A DNA stretch of 64,000 nt from Lentinula raphanica. Its lineage: Eukaryota > Basidiomycota > Agaricomycetes > Agaricales > Omphalotaceae. The stretch covers positions 62,001 through 126,000 of the forward strand of contig JANVFP010000026.1 in NCBI GenBank assembly GCA_027919835.1, written 5' to 3'. The notes beneath the pieces are model-generated. The model made no database searches. It was not told where the DNA came from and saw nothing but the letters and a program-made list of their open reading frames with translations. The translations under genes were made by a program, and so were the position numbers. Shown in pieces: positions 36,082 to 47,114 of this stretch; positions within the stretch are counted from its first letter, which is position 1; each line of letters opens with the position of its first letter.

Positions 36082-36107
36082 TAGCGCCACATAACGCGAA
36101 CGCGCTT
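36082..36107. promoter_or_regulatory. GCG-rich motif cluster upstream of Nup96
   Basis: TAGCGCCACATAACGCG followed by AACGCGCTT lies about 90-115 bp upstream of the Nup96 ATG. It resembles the dyads at 2282 and 26221 in half-sites only, so the link is weak. Confidence 0.25.
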
Positions 36108-36198
36108 GTTCTCACGAACAAGATATTCAAGCACGTGGCTTGTTGCTGGAATTTTGTTCTTCAAGTTCTTTTGTCCCGACCACCTTGTCTTCCATGCC

Positions 36199-39035
36199 AT
36201 GACCCGGTTTCGTGCGTTCAGCGACGGCGGCAGCAGCAGTGAATCTAGCTCAGAGTCTGAAGACGAGCATCTCCCACCCGTTCTGCAAACTCAGCGCCAG
36301 GCACCGTACAAAAACCAAAAACTTCCGATAGATGATGAAGAGGAAGACAACGAAGAGGATGTAGATTATGAGGACCCAGACTTCGTGGACGACGAAGACG
36401 AGGACGAGGATGAAGATGAAGAGGATGAAGATGATGACGACGAAGACGACGAAGATGAAGAAGGATCAGACACTGGATCATCGGAGATGCAGGAAGATGA
36501 GCTGCAGTTATCAAGAGACCAGAATCCGACACTCCCTAAAATAGGACGTGTAGACTCTCAGAGAATGCATGTAATGCAGACGTCTTTGTTCAGGATGCCA
36601 GAGGAGGCTGCTGCGTTGAAAGCAATGAACCAAATCGCGGATTCTTCGCTACGGAAACCCACCCCGACGCTCCGTAAACATGGTCGAGAATCAGACGGTG
36701 ACATTCGGAGCTGGGATAAACGTCCTTCGTTCGCGAATGACGTCCAGCCAACATTATCTCGACCGTCGCACAAATATACTCGGGTGGACAGCACAATGTC
36801 TATAACCAACGGTGCGGAAGGTGCACGAGCCGACGCAGGACTCTCAATGGGAAGGTCTTTTCGCGTTGGATGGGGACCCGGAGGAGTCCTCGTTCGTCCC
36901 ACCTCTGGAACCACAGTGGTCAAAACCCATTTGCCACTAGCTTCAAGCAACTCATTGTCGTCCAAACTCCTACAACACCAACTCTCTCATTCCCCCATCT
37001 CTCCGGATGATGACGGAGTACCCTTTGCTAATCCCTCTCCCGAAGCTCTGCGCTTTTCTTCATTCGCGTCTCTTTTCCCCTCCACGGACACTTCCGAAGA
37101 AGCATCCATGTTCCAACTCGGGTCAGCGCTGTTTGACCCGCTTTCCCTGCACCTCTCTCCCAAAGCCGCTATCCCAGATGTTCGGCACCGAGTCAGTCTA
37201 CTTACTCGGAAAGCCGCCCTGTCGAATTGGCTACAAGCTACTGTTGCTCCCACAGTGCAGGAATACTTGCAATCACACCTGGCAGCTAGTGCGACAACTG
37301 TTGCTTTCGCTCATCTGACTGGTCATCAGCTCGAGCGGGCCTGTGACGCTGTAATGGATGGTGGATACCCTACGCTTGCTACCCTGATTGCACAAGCGGG
37401 AGGAGACAGCCAATATCGTGCTGATCTCCTTGAACAGTTGGATGTCTGGATCAGTCAAAAGGTTGACACGTTCATTGACAGAGACTTGCGTAAAATCTAT
37501 GCCCTGCTTGCTGGAGATCTTAACTCGGATGTTGTCTACGATCTTGACTGGAAGCGTGTTTTTGGGCTCTATCTCTGGTTCGTGGAGCCAATGCATACCC
37601 CCGTTGCTGAAGTATTCAGCTCTTTCGTGGGATCGACTAATGGGGGCTCTGAAGATCTGATATTCTCACTGTTGCGACTCTACTCCGAGGAAACTTGCTC
37701 CCTCTCCCAGATAATACAGCCTCGAACTTCCGCCGGTCAGCTAGACTATACGATATCTTGGCACCTCTACATCATTCTCTCTAGATGCATGCGTGTCAGA
37801 GATTTTCCCGATCGTAGCGATGTTCGCAACAACTCCGCCGACAGTGATGAGCCGGAGCCTGAACCCGAATTCGAGGGACACAGTCCTACTGCTGATCTGC
37901 TGACAAGCACATATGCTCTGCAGCTTGAGCAGCAGGGTATGATACAGGAAGCAGTCTTCGTATTGCTTCATCTGGAGGGATCTTCTGGGTCAGTGCAACA
38001 TGTGTACTTCATTAGTCCTATTCTGTTCTGTTCTCTAACCTGGTCATCTTCAGACGCCGCAAGGCTATCCAGGATCTACTCATTCGTTCGGCACCTATGC
38101 TGGATGAATGGAACATTCGAGGTCTCGTGGGAAGCCTCAAAATCCCATTGAGATGGGTCAAGGAAGCTCAGGTATGATTCAACTTCACATTCCACTCATT
38201 CATCATCTGAGATCATTACAGGCAATCTATGCTCTCAACTCCTTTTCACAACCACCTGGACACCTTACTTCACCGACATCTGATCCTTCATTGTCCACTG
38301 TTTATCCGGCCTACACAGCTTATGAGCTATTTCTTGCAGCTGGTAACCTCGACCGCGCGCACGACATTGCAGTGCTCTCCCTTGCGCCAGATGCCGTTAT
38401 TCGTAACGATTATGGGCTTCTGAATGAGCTTTTCTCTCCTTTCATTCCATTCTCCGATGACTCTAATCATGGAAGAGTCGAAGGTTGGTATGTCCGGGGC
38501 AAAGTGGGTGGAACCAAATATCTGACATTTGTGAATAATCGCTTATTGAAGTGTATCTACAAAACTTTCTACAGGCATTCCTTGATTACGCGAATATCAT
38601 GACACGAATACCAGCCCTTCTTCCCTCAGAGACCAATCCGGTCGTCGATGGATTCGAGCCGGACGCTGTACCAGACGCTTCTCGTTCAAAAGAGCTAGAC
38701 GACCTTGTGCGAGGAATACCACGACTGATCGCACTACTGCCGGACGTTCTAACGCTCGCACAAAATATCAACAAGGGTGGAAATAAAGCAGACCCAACAC
38801 AATTGAAGTTGAAACACCGAGTGGCCTTACAAGAGATGACCGCGCGATTAGTGAAGGTGATGGATCGGGTTAGACCAACAGCCATGGTAGATATCCGTCT
38901 GGTTTGTCTCCTATTCTGTTCTCATTTGAATTACAGGAACAGGTGCAACCTCAGCTTCTGGATGAAGCCACAAAGTTGCAGCACATTCGTGCTGCTGCTG
39001 TCTCTAATTTCATTAATAGTATAGAGGGTGGATAA
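36199..39035 (+). CDS. NUP96: Nucleoporin Nup96 (Nup145C-type Y-complex scaffold), stand-alone
   Basis: This is a scaffold component of the Y/Nup84 complex of nuclear pores. ATG 36199 gives MTRFRAFSDGGSSSES. A long Asp/Glu tract (36330-36470) follows, with the end of the Nup96 leader GRSFRVGWGPGGVLV (about residue 215). The helical domain contains RKAALSNWLQATVAP, LTGHQLERACDAVMDGGYPTLATLIAQAGGD, YRADLLEQLDVWIS, DLRKIYALLAGDLNSD and DWKRVFGLYLWF. After introns near 37989 and 38165 come KAIQDLLIRSAPMLDEWN, IPLRWVKEAQAIYA and YELFLAAGNLDRAHDIAV. It ends with ARLVKVMDRVRPTAM and VSNFINSIEGG, stop at 39033. There are no GLFG repeats and no autoproteolytic HFS domain upstream in this gene, so it is not a Nup98-96 fusion here. 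Length is about 860 aa. Confidence 0.9.
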
Positions 39036-39404
39036 TCACAGCTTCGTACTGACATTTGTACAAAACATCATGCATCAGTGTGCTGGCTTGGCCCTCTTGA
39101 GCAAACCTCTTGAAGCAGTGACTGGAGACCGAGAGGAGAGGCTAAGGTGGTAGATTACAGATATTCGGAGTTATAGGTTAACCCTTGACAAGTCTCGCTC
39201 TAGCGACTCTGAAAATCGCTGTCATCCGACATCCGACTTCATTGCCAACTGCTCACTGTAGTGAGTCATATCATGTTTATTATTATCTACTGCTGAATAT
39301 TACACCACCCTTCGCGCAAGGTGCATCTACATCTAAGATGTTCATGATCTAGGAGTATACTCTATGTACTAGCAAGTTCGAGTTTTGAATGAGTCGTAAA
39401 AGCC
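39036..39404. other. Intergenic, convergent 3' ends
   Basis: It lies between the stop codons of Nup96 (+) and the MFS gene (-). No feature was recognised. Confidence 0.4.
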
Positions 39405-41563
39405 TTACAGGCTCTCGTTATCCACCACCTCCTTCTTTTCAGGATCATCAGAATGCTTCCTCTTGGCTTGTGAAGCTCTCGCACTCTTGCTACGTATGCG
39501 TTCTCCATATTTATAGAAAATGAAGGGTATCGGGGCTATAAGTACACCAACGAGGGCCAACAACAGTCCCGCATACTGGAAACCCATGTTGTTGAACATC
39601 TGGTTGACGTAAAGAGGGACCATGGCTCCGATCTCTGAACGAACGAGCGTTTTCGCGGCGATAGCAGACGCAGCGTAGTCGCTGTAGCTGTCGACTATGT
39701 AGGAGTTGCCCGAAATGTAGATGATGAGGAGTGCAAAGCCAAACATGAAGCCGGAGACGCAGACACCGATCCAGTGGACCCATGAGTATGCGCCAGTGAA
39801 GGCAAAGATGAATAGAGCTGACGGTAAGACACTATTTAAAATGGTAAGTGAACACTACCGATGGGACCAAACTGATTAGTATATACTCACAGAGCTCCAA
39901 GCATCATAGGGAACAGTCTAGCCTCAGGGAAAGCACCAAAGCGAGTGATACGGTTGTATAATCGTTCTTGGATGGGCATCAATAACATTGCGAGGCAGAT
40001 ACCAAGCTATGAGTAGAAATCATCAGAACTTGTCTACAAACTGACCGATTGAAAATCCTACCATGATGCTGACAAAAGTAACACCAGCAAGTCCTGCGGA
40101 GAAATTCCTTATGTTGACGAACGCTATCGGGAAAGCGAAGAACAGGAGGTCTACGAAAGGCGGTCAGCATGGAACTTCGTAGATGTGTAGAGAACTGATC
40201 AACTCACATAGAATACTGTAGATGAACGAGAGGTCTGGACACGGCGATGAGTATGAACCAATGCTCAATTGTACGACAGAAGACTTACACATGGTCATGA
40301 AAGCTAAGATTGGTTCAGTGAAAAGCATCTGCAGAGGCCGCCACAACGCGGTTGCCATCAGTTGCCCAAACGATGGACCCTCAAGCTCTTCTAGTGTTCG
40401 GTAGTTGGAATCTCCGGTCTCTTCGCGTAATTTTTTGGCCTTCTTCTTAAGCAAGGCAGAAGCAAGAGTCTCGGGCATGAAGAGAGTCAAGACGAATGCG
40501 CAGCCGGTGAAGATAAACAAAACCCAGTCTAGGAACATAAGGAAGGGGTATCAATCATCGGCTGTTGTCGAAAACACAGATAATTTTGACTTACAGATCC
40601 ATCGCCAACCAACCTCTTGACCGATCCAAGAACCAAGGATAGGCCCTAGACAAGGTCCGATACTGGAATGATAGCCTTGTGAGCAGAGCAAACACAAAAG
40701 TAGGAACAGGGCGACGACGTACAAGATTGCAAAAGAGAATGTAGCCATAGGAAGACCACGTTCCTCCACGGCCCAAATATCGGCCATACTTCCACCAACG
40801 TTGCATATTGGTGCTGAGGCGGCTAAGCCTGCTAGCTGTCTTCCTATGACGAGTGTGGCAGCGTTTCTGGCGAGGGCACTCGGTAAAGTGAATATGAAAA
40901 AGAAGAGGATGCTGAAGATATAAGGTAGACGTCTTCCAGATACTTCGGATAATGGTGCGAAGAATAAAGGACTGGATTCGAAGACTTTGTGATTAAACCG
41001 ATGAAGGGAAATGAGAAGGACAGTTCGATATTTACCCAATGCCAAAACCAATAACGAAACATGTTACAGTCAGGTTGACTATTTCTTGCGTGGTGTTCAA
41101 GTCTGACACAGGTCCAGTCATACTGAAGAGGTTAGCCAAGTCAGAGCAGAAACAAAGAGCAACTTGGAGCCACTCACTCTCCCGTAACGATAGACGATCC
41201 AAGGGCGGCAGACGTGCAGAGAAAGGCAGTAGTGAATGTGACGAACCTCAAGGAATTATATAAAGTCAGTGAACAGAACTGCATGCACTGAGGTATATCC
41301 TGGTAGCTTACCATTTTCGAGACTTGGACCACTCTCTAGGATCTTCGCCTTTACCCTTTTCAAATGTACGATGTGTAAGCCCCGGTCAGAATATGACCGT
41401 TCTAGGGCAGCAAGCGTCCAGTGTTCACCCTCAACAACGGTGGAGGCACGAGACAATGGGAGCTCAGGACCGTGTTCACGATCAAGGTCCCGGAATTCTT
41501 CTTCCTGCTCTCGAGTAAGAGCAGGGGGAATGCAAAGGTTGCTTCAGCGGGTTCTGAAGCCAT
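39405..41563 (-). CDS. MFS multidrug/polyamine-type transporter (DHA1), with two apparent single-base frameshifts near the N-terminus
   Basis: This is a plasma-membrane proton antiporter of the DHA1 class. From ATG 41563 it begins MASEPAEATFAF. The cytosolic tail REQEEEFRDLDREHGPELPLSRAS is in a different frame, and TFEKGKGEDPREWSKSRKW in a third. One extra C in the run at 41524-41528 and one extra G in the run at 41380-41383 (bases as read on the minus strand) would join all three. From KW onward the frame is good: FVTFTTAFLCTSAALGSSIVTGE, PLFFAPLSEVSGRRLPYI (family motif A-like), NAATLVIGRQLAGLAASAPICNVGG, IGPCLGPILGSWIGQEVGWRWI, MPETLASALLKKKA, VSIMLGICLAMLLMP and MFGFALLIIYISGNSYIVDSYSDYAASAIAA. 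It ends in a basic tail, stop at 39405. Whether the shifts are sequencing errors or real lesions is open. Confidence 0.85.
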
Positions 41564-42187
41564 AGATAAGAAAGGAGGGAGGCGAAGAATTAGTTGGAAT
41601 AAAATTTACCTGAAAATGTCGTCTCTTATATACTCATCGTATTCGGCATGGTTGTTCTTTGTTGAAGCGCACGGAGCGCAAGATAATGGAAGCGCATCAA
41701 AGATGTTTGATGCCGTTTCGGCATTTGGCCGAGAGCAACCGGAGGCTCCTTAACGGGATAGAGTCGTGGCCCGCGGGTCTAGAGCAGTAGTCGGCATCTC
41801 GGCCTATGCGCGCTTCAGCGCCCCGCACTATCTACTCCTTCCTCAAGAGTCACTCAAGAGCAACTACGGATAGCTACAAACGAACAGAACCCCGAAAGCG
41901 ACTCGAGGCCCAGCTACTTGATAGAGCCGACACGAATCGGTACCTACCAACTTACGTCTTGTAGTTTATCAATGAGGCAAGCGAGGCTAAATCAAACGTC
42001 CTTCGGCGGCTTCATCTGGCTTCATCAATCGTCTACTGAAATCTGGAGCCACAATTATCAAAGACCGTATTGTGCGACCGTCTGGCAGGACTTTCATTGT
42101 ACAAACTTGTGTGTCATTCATCACTATGGTACAGTTAAAATGTTGGACAACAAGAAAAGTATGAAGAGATAGTAGCACAATCTTGCA
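41564..42187. other. Upstream region of the MFS gene
   Basis: This is the probable MFS promoter. A GCGCGCTTCAGCGCC stretch near 41808-41822 weakly resembles the GCGC dyads. No gene was recognised. Confidence 0.35.
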
Positions 42188-42553
42188 TTACTGCTTGCCG
42201 TTGCCATTAGGATTGCCCCTGGAGGCTCTTTGCGAAACAACTTCGCTGACTTCGGCAGAGCTCAGATGTGCGTCGCCGCTTTTTCCGACCGTCCTATCTG
42301 AATCTCCAGGTTCTGTCAAGATAGCAGGATTAGTCATGTTCAGCCATGAAGTACCCGAATGGTACGCACGAAATATAGATGCTTGTCCTTCCTTGCGTTT
42401 GGTATCTTTCTGCATGGCAAACATTGCGCCGGCAGAGATAGAGATAGCTGTTGCAGCTGCAATAGCCTTTTCAAGATCAGATATGAATCTGACGCACAAA
42501 CTTCAACATCGCATCATGGCACGTACGAGACCAGGACTTCGAGAGGCTGCCAT
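42188..42553 (-). CDS. Possible small protein gene, one in-frame stop unresolved
   Basis: From ATG 42553 the frame reads MAASRSPGLVRAMMRC, resembling a mitochondrial presequence, then meets a single TGA. The same frame continues CVRFISDLEKAIAAATAISI with a hydrophobic AIAAATAISISAGAMFAM segment, then a hydrophilic tail QKDTKRKEGQASIFRAYHSG to NPNGNGKQ, stop at 42188. No canonical GT-AG intron that I can find removes the TGA and keeps frame. It may be a small membrane protein with an undetected intron, a decayed gene, or chance. No family is recognised. Confidence 0.3.
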
Positions 42554-42741
42554 GATTTCAAGATTGTGTATCAGTGAGTTTGAGTAGTTGAGGGTAGAGA
42601 GTTGAATCCGTCGAAGGCTCTTATACGGCGTATGAGTAGATTTTTGAATTTGCGGAGCCTTACATTCATGATGTCATAACTTCCTCACCAAGTACTCTAC
42701 TCAAAAGCCAAGTGACAAATTGAAACAAACAAAGAAATTAT

Positions 42742-44312
42742 TTACATGTCTGCGGAGAACATGGATATCGAGGCCAGAGTGTTTCCTGAATCGTCCACAA
42801 CCAGATTATTCTACAATTTTCATGTTAGCAAAGTTTTCATCCATCGCCGATTCGATTCACACATACCGAGCAACCAGAGCCCAAAGCTGGACACAGAATC
42901 AGTCTCAGCATCAAAAAATGCAAGTAGTACTACCGACCATCGTTACCGATCCAACCAGGTTCCCAATAAACAATGCCAATTCCATGTCCGCCAGAAACTT
43001 CCGAAAGTACATTCTTGATCCCGCTCACCTGCAGATAGTTTTGTCAGCATTCCACAACCGAAGATGTCCTTCATTAGTCTTACCCATGTTTCCTGGCCAG
43101 TCGGGGAAAGAGGTATGCCACTTTGTGACAAGGTTACCCCAGAGCAAGAGCCGGATGACGGCCAATCAGTCTCTACCACCATGACATCCTTTTCAAGAAG
43201 TTGGATGAGCAGCATGTCCGTTACGCAAACCAAGCATAGTATACATACCTTTCCGTACTTTGACACAACATTGTTCATACTCGCCAACAACGCAGAATAC
43301 GTAGCACCAGTGTCATAGAACGGATAAAAGGAGAACCCCATCACGTCGAAATCAGTCGTAGCAAATTCACCCGCAATGAAGATCTGCTCGTAGAACGAAT
43401 TCACCGATGATTCATCCCAACCGTTGGCGAGGTGCACGACAACTTTGACAGAACCGTCAGCATCATGCGCTCCATTGGCAGCTGAGTGTAAAAGTTGCGA
43501 GAGAGGAGAATACCCGGCGGCAGAGATTTCGCCTACTGGCCAAAGTAGTCCGTTGTTGATTTCGTTACCAATCTGAGGGAAAGGATCTTCCGTTGAAGTA
43601 CATGCTCCAAACATGGCAGCGAATTAAACTGACTTGCAAGAATTGGATCGGTGTTCCCTGAGCGGAGAAAGCAGACACCAGGCTGTTCGTGTATCTGCCA
43701 ATTCAGCTGTCCGTTAGACGAGAATGAAAACAAAATTTGACGTTCAGAGAACTAACGTGTAGATTTCCGTGTTCAAACCGGACAAAGTGGTAGGCCAGCC
43801 TGAAGGAATAGCCTGGTGACCAGGATCTGCCCCTGTGAAAGCATATGATGTTCACTAATCATTAAAACAACTGGGTTTGCCTTGACGCCTTACAAGTATC
43901 GCTATACGGAAAGACCATTGATACTCTTGCATTCTGAAAGGATAACAAAACATCATTCACCTGTAGTGCAAATCTATCAACAACTCCATCCCGAGAGCCA
44001 CAGCTCGTTTCGCCAACGCCAATCCATAACTCAGACTATAATCAGCGTTGTTCGTACTCGTCCAGATTCGGATCCGCGCCAGATTGACACCGTGATTATG
44101 AAGGATGGCATCGAACTTTTCCGCTAATTCCCCGAGGTCAGGTCAAGAACAAGAGTTGTTAGTTTCTACCACTCACTGGTGCCACCGTCCTTGTAAGTCT
44201 TGCCTGCATTCTCGAGATTCACTAGGGATGAGTAGTCTGCTCCGTGGTATGTCAGACAAGTCGCGAACGGCAGGAGGAAGCTAGCAAAGAGTAATCCGTA
44301 GATGAAGTGCAT
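42742..44312 (-). CDS. Arabinogalactan endo-beta-1,4-galactanase, GH53, secreted (paralogue B)
   Basis: This has the same activity as the copy at 15745-17340 and lies in opposite orientation 25 kb away. ATG 44312 gives the signal peptide MHFIYGLLFASFLLPFATC before LTYHGADYSSLVNLENAGKTY. Blocks are GVNLARIRIWTS, SLSYGLALAKRAVALGMELLIDLHY, WADPGHQAIPSGWPTTLSGLN, FLQIGNEINNG (acid/base Glu) and QLLHSAANGAHD. VVVHLANGWDESSVNSFYEQIF, FDVMGFSFYPFYDTGATYSAL, DVMVVETDWPSSGSCSGVTL (nucleophile Glu), GGHGIGIVYWEPGWIGN and FSADM follow, with the stop at 42742. The intron after GGT near the N-terminus matches paralogue A. It is intact and of normal length. Similarity between the two is high over the whole length. 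Confidence 0.95.
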
Positions 44313-44867
44313 CTCTCACAGAAACAGCAATGGCTGGGGAGGCAGAGAATAATACCGGGATAATTCAACTTTATATGCCCAAAAATGAGCATGGGGGTTT
44401 TCTTCTTTTGCCACATTTGTGTGACCCATGTGTGTTCCTTGGATTCTCGGGATAGATCACAGAAAGCGGCCTTGTTTCAATCATCCTAAGCTGTCTGGTA
44501 AGTATCTGGAAAGTTATCGGATTACCTCTGGAGGGTCACAGTACTTGCTATTCAATGGCCACTTACCTCGAATATCTCCGCACAATGGGTCGTGTCGTGC
44601 ACGACGCAACCTTTTGAGAATTTGTATCCTGTTTCAAACTGGATGGGGTGGGCTGGTACAAGAGAGCATATGCTCAAGGAACAGGCATTAATTTGATGAT
44701 TCCGTGTGATTGATCTTTTTTCTTTCTGCTCAGCCCCATACAACTTCAGGGTGAAGCACAGGAAGTGAGCAAAGCAAGTGGTGATTAGTTTTCAATTACG
44801 GAAAACAACTGGCACCTATAGATTAAGCTAGATGAAAGTCCTTGGGAAGCATGGAAACATCACAGCT
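44313..44867. other. Intergenic between GH53 paralogue B and TFIIE-alpha
   Basis: This is the GH53 promoter, with a TTTATATGCC sequence about 55 bp upstream of its ATG (near 44370) as a TATA candidate, plus the 3' flank of the TFIIE-alpha gene. Confidence 0.45.
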
Positions 44868-46669
44868 TTACACTTCCAAAGACTGCATCACCTCAAAGTA
44901 AGCGGTATACTCTTCCGGTGTCATCAACTCGTGATCCTCTTCCGTGACCTTGGAGAACGCGACCGGGTTTCCGTTCACTGAAAAACCGTGTCAGTCGAAT
45001 TCAAGAACGCATGTCGCACGGAAAACGGAGCGGACCATATACGATAGGATCTTCTTTAGGAGCAGCCTCAAGCTCCTGCACTTCAACAGCGATATCCATG
45101 GGTATTCCTTGAACAACACCATTCTCGATGCTATCAGTTTTCGCAATCTTGCTTCTACCTGCCGAACCTTCGTCCTCCTGTGATCGAGACCGTTTCCGAT
45201 AATCATTCAACGAATTGAGGTATTCCAATGAAGGTTTTCGATCCTCCTCGTCTTCCCCAAAATCATCCATGTCAGAGGTTCCAGGAAAACTGCCGGATGG
45301 AGTAGCTTGAGCAGAAGCCGCGGCAGAGGCTGCAAGTGATGCATAGTATTGTTCGTAGTCTGAGAGGAGGTGAAAGAGAAATCAACAAAGGATCTCCTGC
45401 AAAAGAGATGATACGAAACACCTACAGTCTGCGTCAGGATTTGTGATAGGTTTAACTTCGCGTTTCTGCTCAATGACTAGAGTGGCTGTGGGTTGGGAAG
45501 GTTTCGCGCCTACAACACCGAGTCCACGCAGGATATCATCGTTTGAAGTTGGTGCAGCGCCATTCGCGACGGCGGCTTCCGCTCGAGCGTTTTCCTTGAC
45601 TCCCAATGCAGTCAGATCACCAGAGATCGTACTCTTCAAGTGCCATGAAGGAAGAGCGTTCTGCTGTCTCTTGAGCTCTGCTTGAGCATCCCTCTCCATC
45701 TTCCTTGTAGCTTCGTCCTTATCTGACGCGATAACCACACCAACACCCTCGTCCTCTGGCTTGTTCGGATCTGATCCGGCGATTTTGAGACCCGCACCAG
45801 GCGCGTCAGAATTCCGTTCATCTCCTCCGGTGAGGTTTGTTCTGATCCAAGCCGCTACATCGAATCTGTTGCTGTGAGATAAGATACATCGAGACGGAAA
45901 CAGACATCACACACGGTGGTAGCACCATCCCTTCGCTCTTTTGCAGACCAGCGCGTATGAAACGCATTTGGTCATTGAACCGTGACATGCGGTCCTTCCC
46001 TCCCTGCACTGTCTCGGGATTCTCGTTGTCTATCACTTCAGCCTGGCAAATTTCGCACACAAAACATCCTCGAACCATATCCATTAGTTTGTCGACATCT
46101 AGAGGTGTATAGGTCGCCTTGCATTGAGGACAGATATAGCCCTTGTTGTCCAGCTCCTAGGGCATGTTCAATCCCGGGACACTTTGCGAATGGGACGAAG
46201 GGATCACATTACGCAGATTAGAGTCAATCTTGTGGCGCATCTTCGCGATGCGCCATTTAACCACATTACAGAAATAAGCATAATCGATATAGTAGTATTG
46301 TTTGCCGACAGCACGTTGTGCACCCTCCTTCAATTCGTTTTGCCTATAACTAATCGACGACGTGAGCACACCAAACTTGTTTGAACATCAAGCATGGAAC
46401 TCACATCTTGACCAGACAATCATTTGCTAGTACAGCGATGACTTTGTTCAACTCCTTCGGCTGCCAACCCATCCTTGCCGCAAGGTCATCATCCTTGATA
46501 CTAAAGCAACGAGTTCTTTCAGCTTCATCGCGAGAAGCTATCAGTTCACCACTTACACCGGATGGCGCGCAAGCTGATCGAGGATAATGACATACTTTGC
46601 TTCGTAGAAACCACGAGCAACGTGCTGAACTAAGAGTCTGAGAGTGTCCTGTTCCTCTGGGGTTGCCAT
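44868..46669 (-). CDS. TFA1: Transcription initiation factor TFIIE subunit alpha
   Basis: It recruits and regulates TFIIH at RNA polymerase II promoters. ATG 46669 gives MATPEEQDTLRLLVQHVARGFYEAKYVIILDQL. The winged-helix part includes IKDDDLAARMGWQPKELNKVIAVLANDCLV, and RVGKQYYYIDYAYFCNVVKWRIAKMRHKID follows. The zinc ribbon is YICPQCKATYTPLDVDKLMD with FVCEICQAEV, giving CxxC pairs. Then come RFNDQMRFIRAGLQKSEG, a charged region, KDEATRKMERDAQAELKRQQNALPSWHLKSTISGDLTALG, the Ala/Ser patch YYASLAASAAAS, the acidic MDDFGEDEEDRKPSLEYL and a C-terminal VTEEDHELMTPEEYTAYFEV, stop at 44868. Short introns are at 46385-46400, 46155-46170, 45895-45915, 45360-45425 and 44980-45035 (approximate). Length and domain order are normal. 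Confidence 0.95.
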
Positions 46670-47114
46670 TATGTCGATTCTGCAACGCGCAAGTGCAGCA
46701 GCAGCAACTTGAGCATGAATAGACCAAAGAGGCCGTGGAAGACTTAGAGGTTGTCAGATATCGTTGTAGCGATGCGAGGGTAATCTAAAGGTAGACAAAA
46801 ACGAGAAGATCGCGGTACAAGAACAACGCGCAGAAAACTTACACTGCAGCGAAGACAACAATTCATTGCTTTGTCAGCACTCGTGACTTGCTTGATGTGC
46901 CATCAAAGACCACAGACGCCCATAATAATAAGTAGTCCTTCAGAGCTTCAGACTCCAGAGTGAAGTTTCCAAACTACATATTGAATACCTCGAGAAGACC
47001 CTCAGAGAGCGAGTAATACATGTAATACTATTTCAGATACTATTTGCGAGAGCAACACTAAGCTACAGGTAGTCCACAAACAAATACAGTAAGGAATAAA
47101 CAATTGCCCTTCAG
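46670..47114. other. Intergenic, TFIIE-alpha 5' flank and LRR gene 3' flank
   Basis: No distinct motif was recognised. It must hold the TFIIE-alpha promoter. Confidence 0.35.

Noticed and set aside
36245..36532. Minus-strand ORF rich in His/Leu/Arg opposite the Nup96 acidic tract
   Set aside because: It is the antisense translation of the GAN-repeat Asp/Glu tract.
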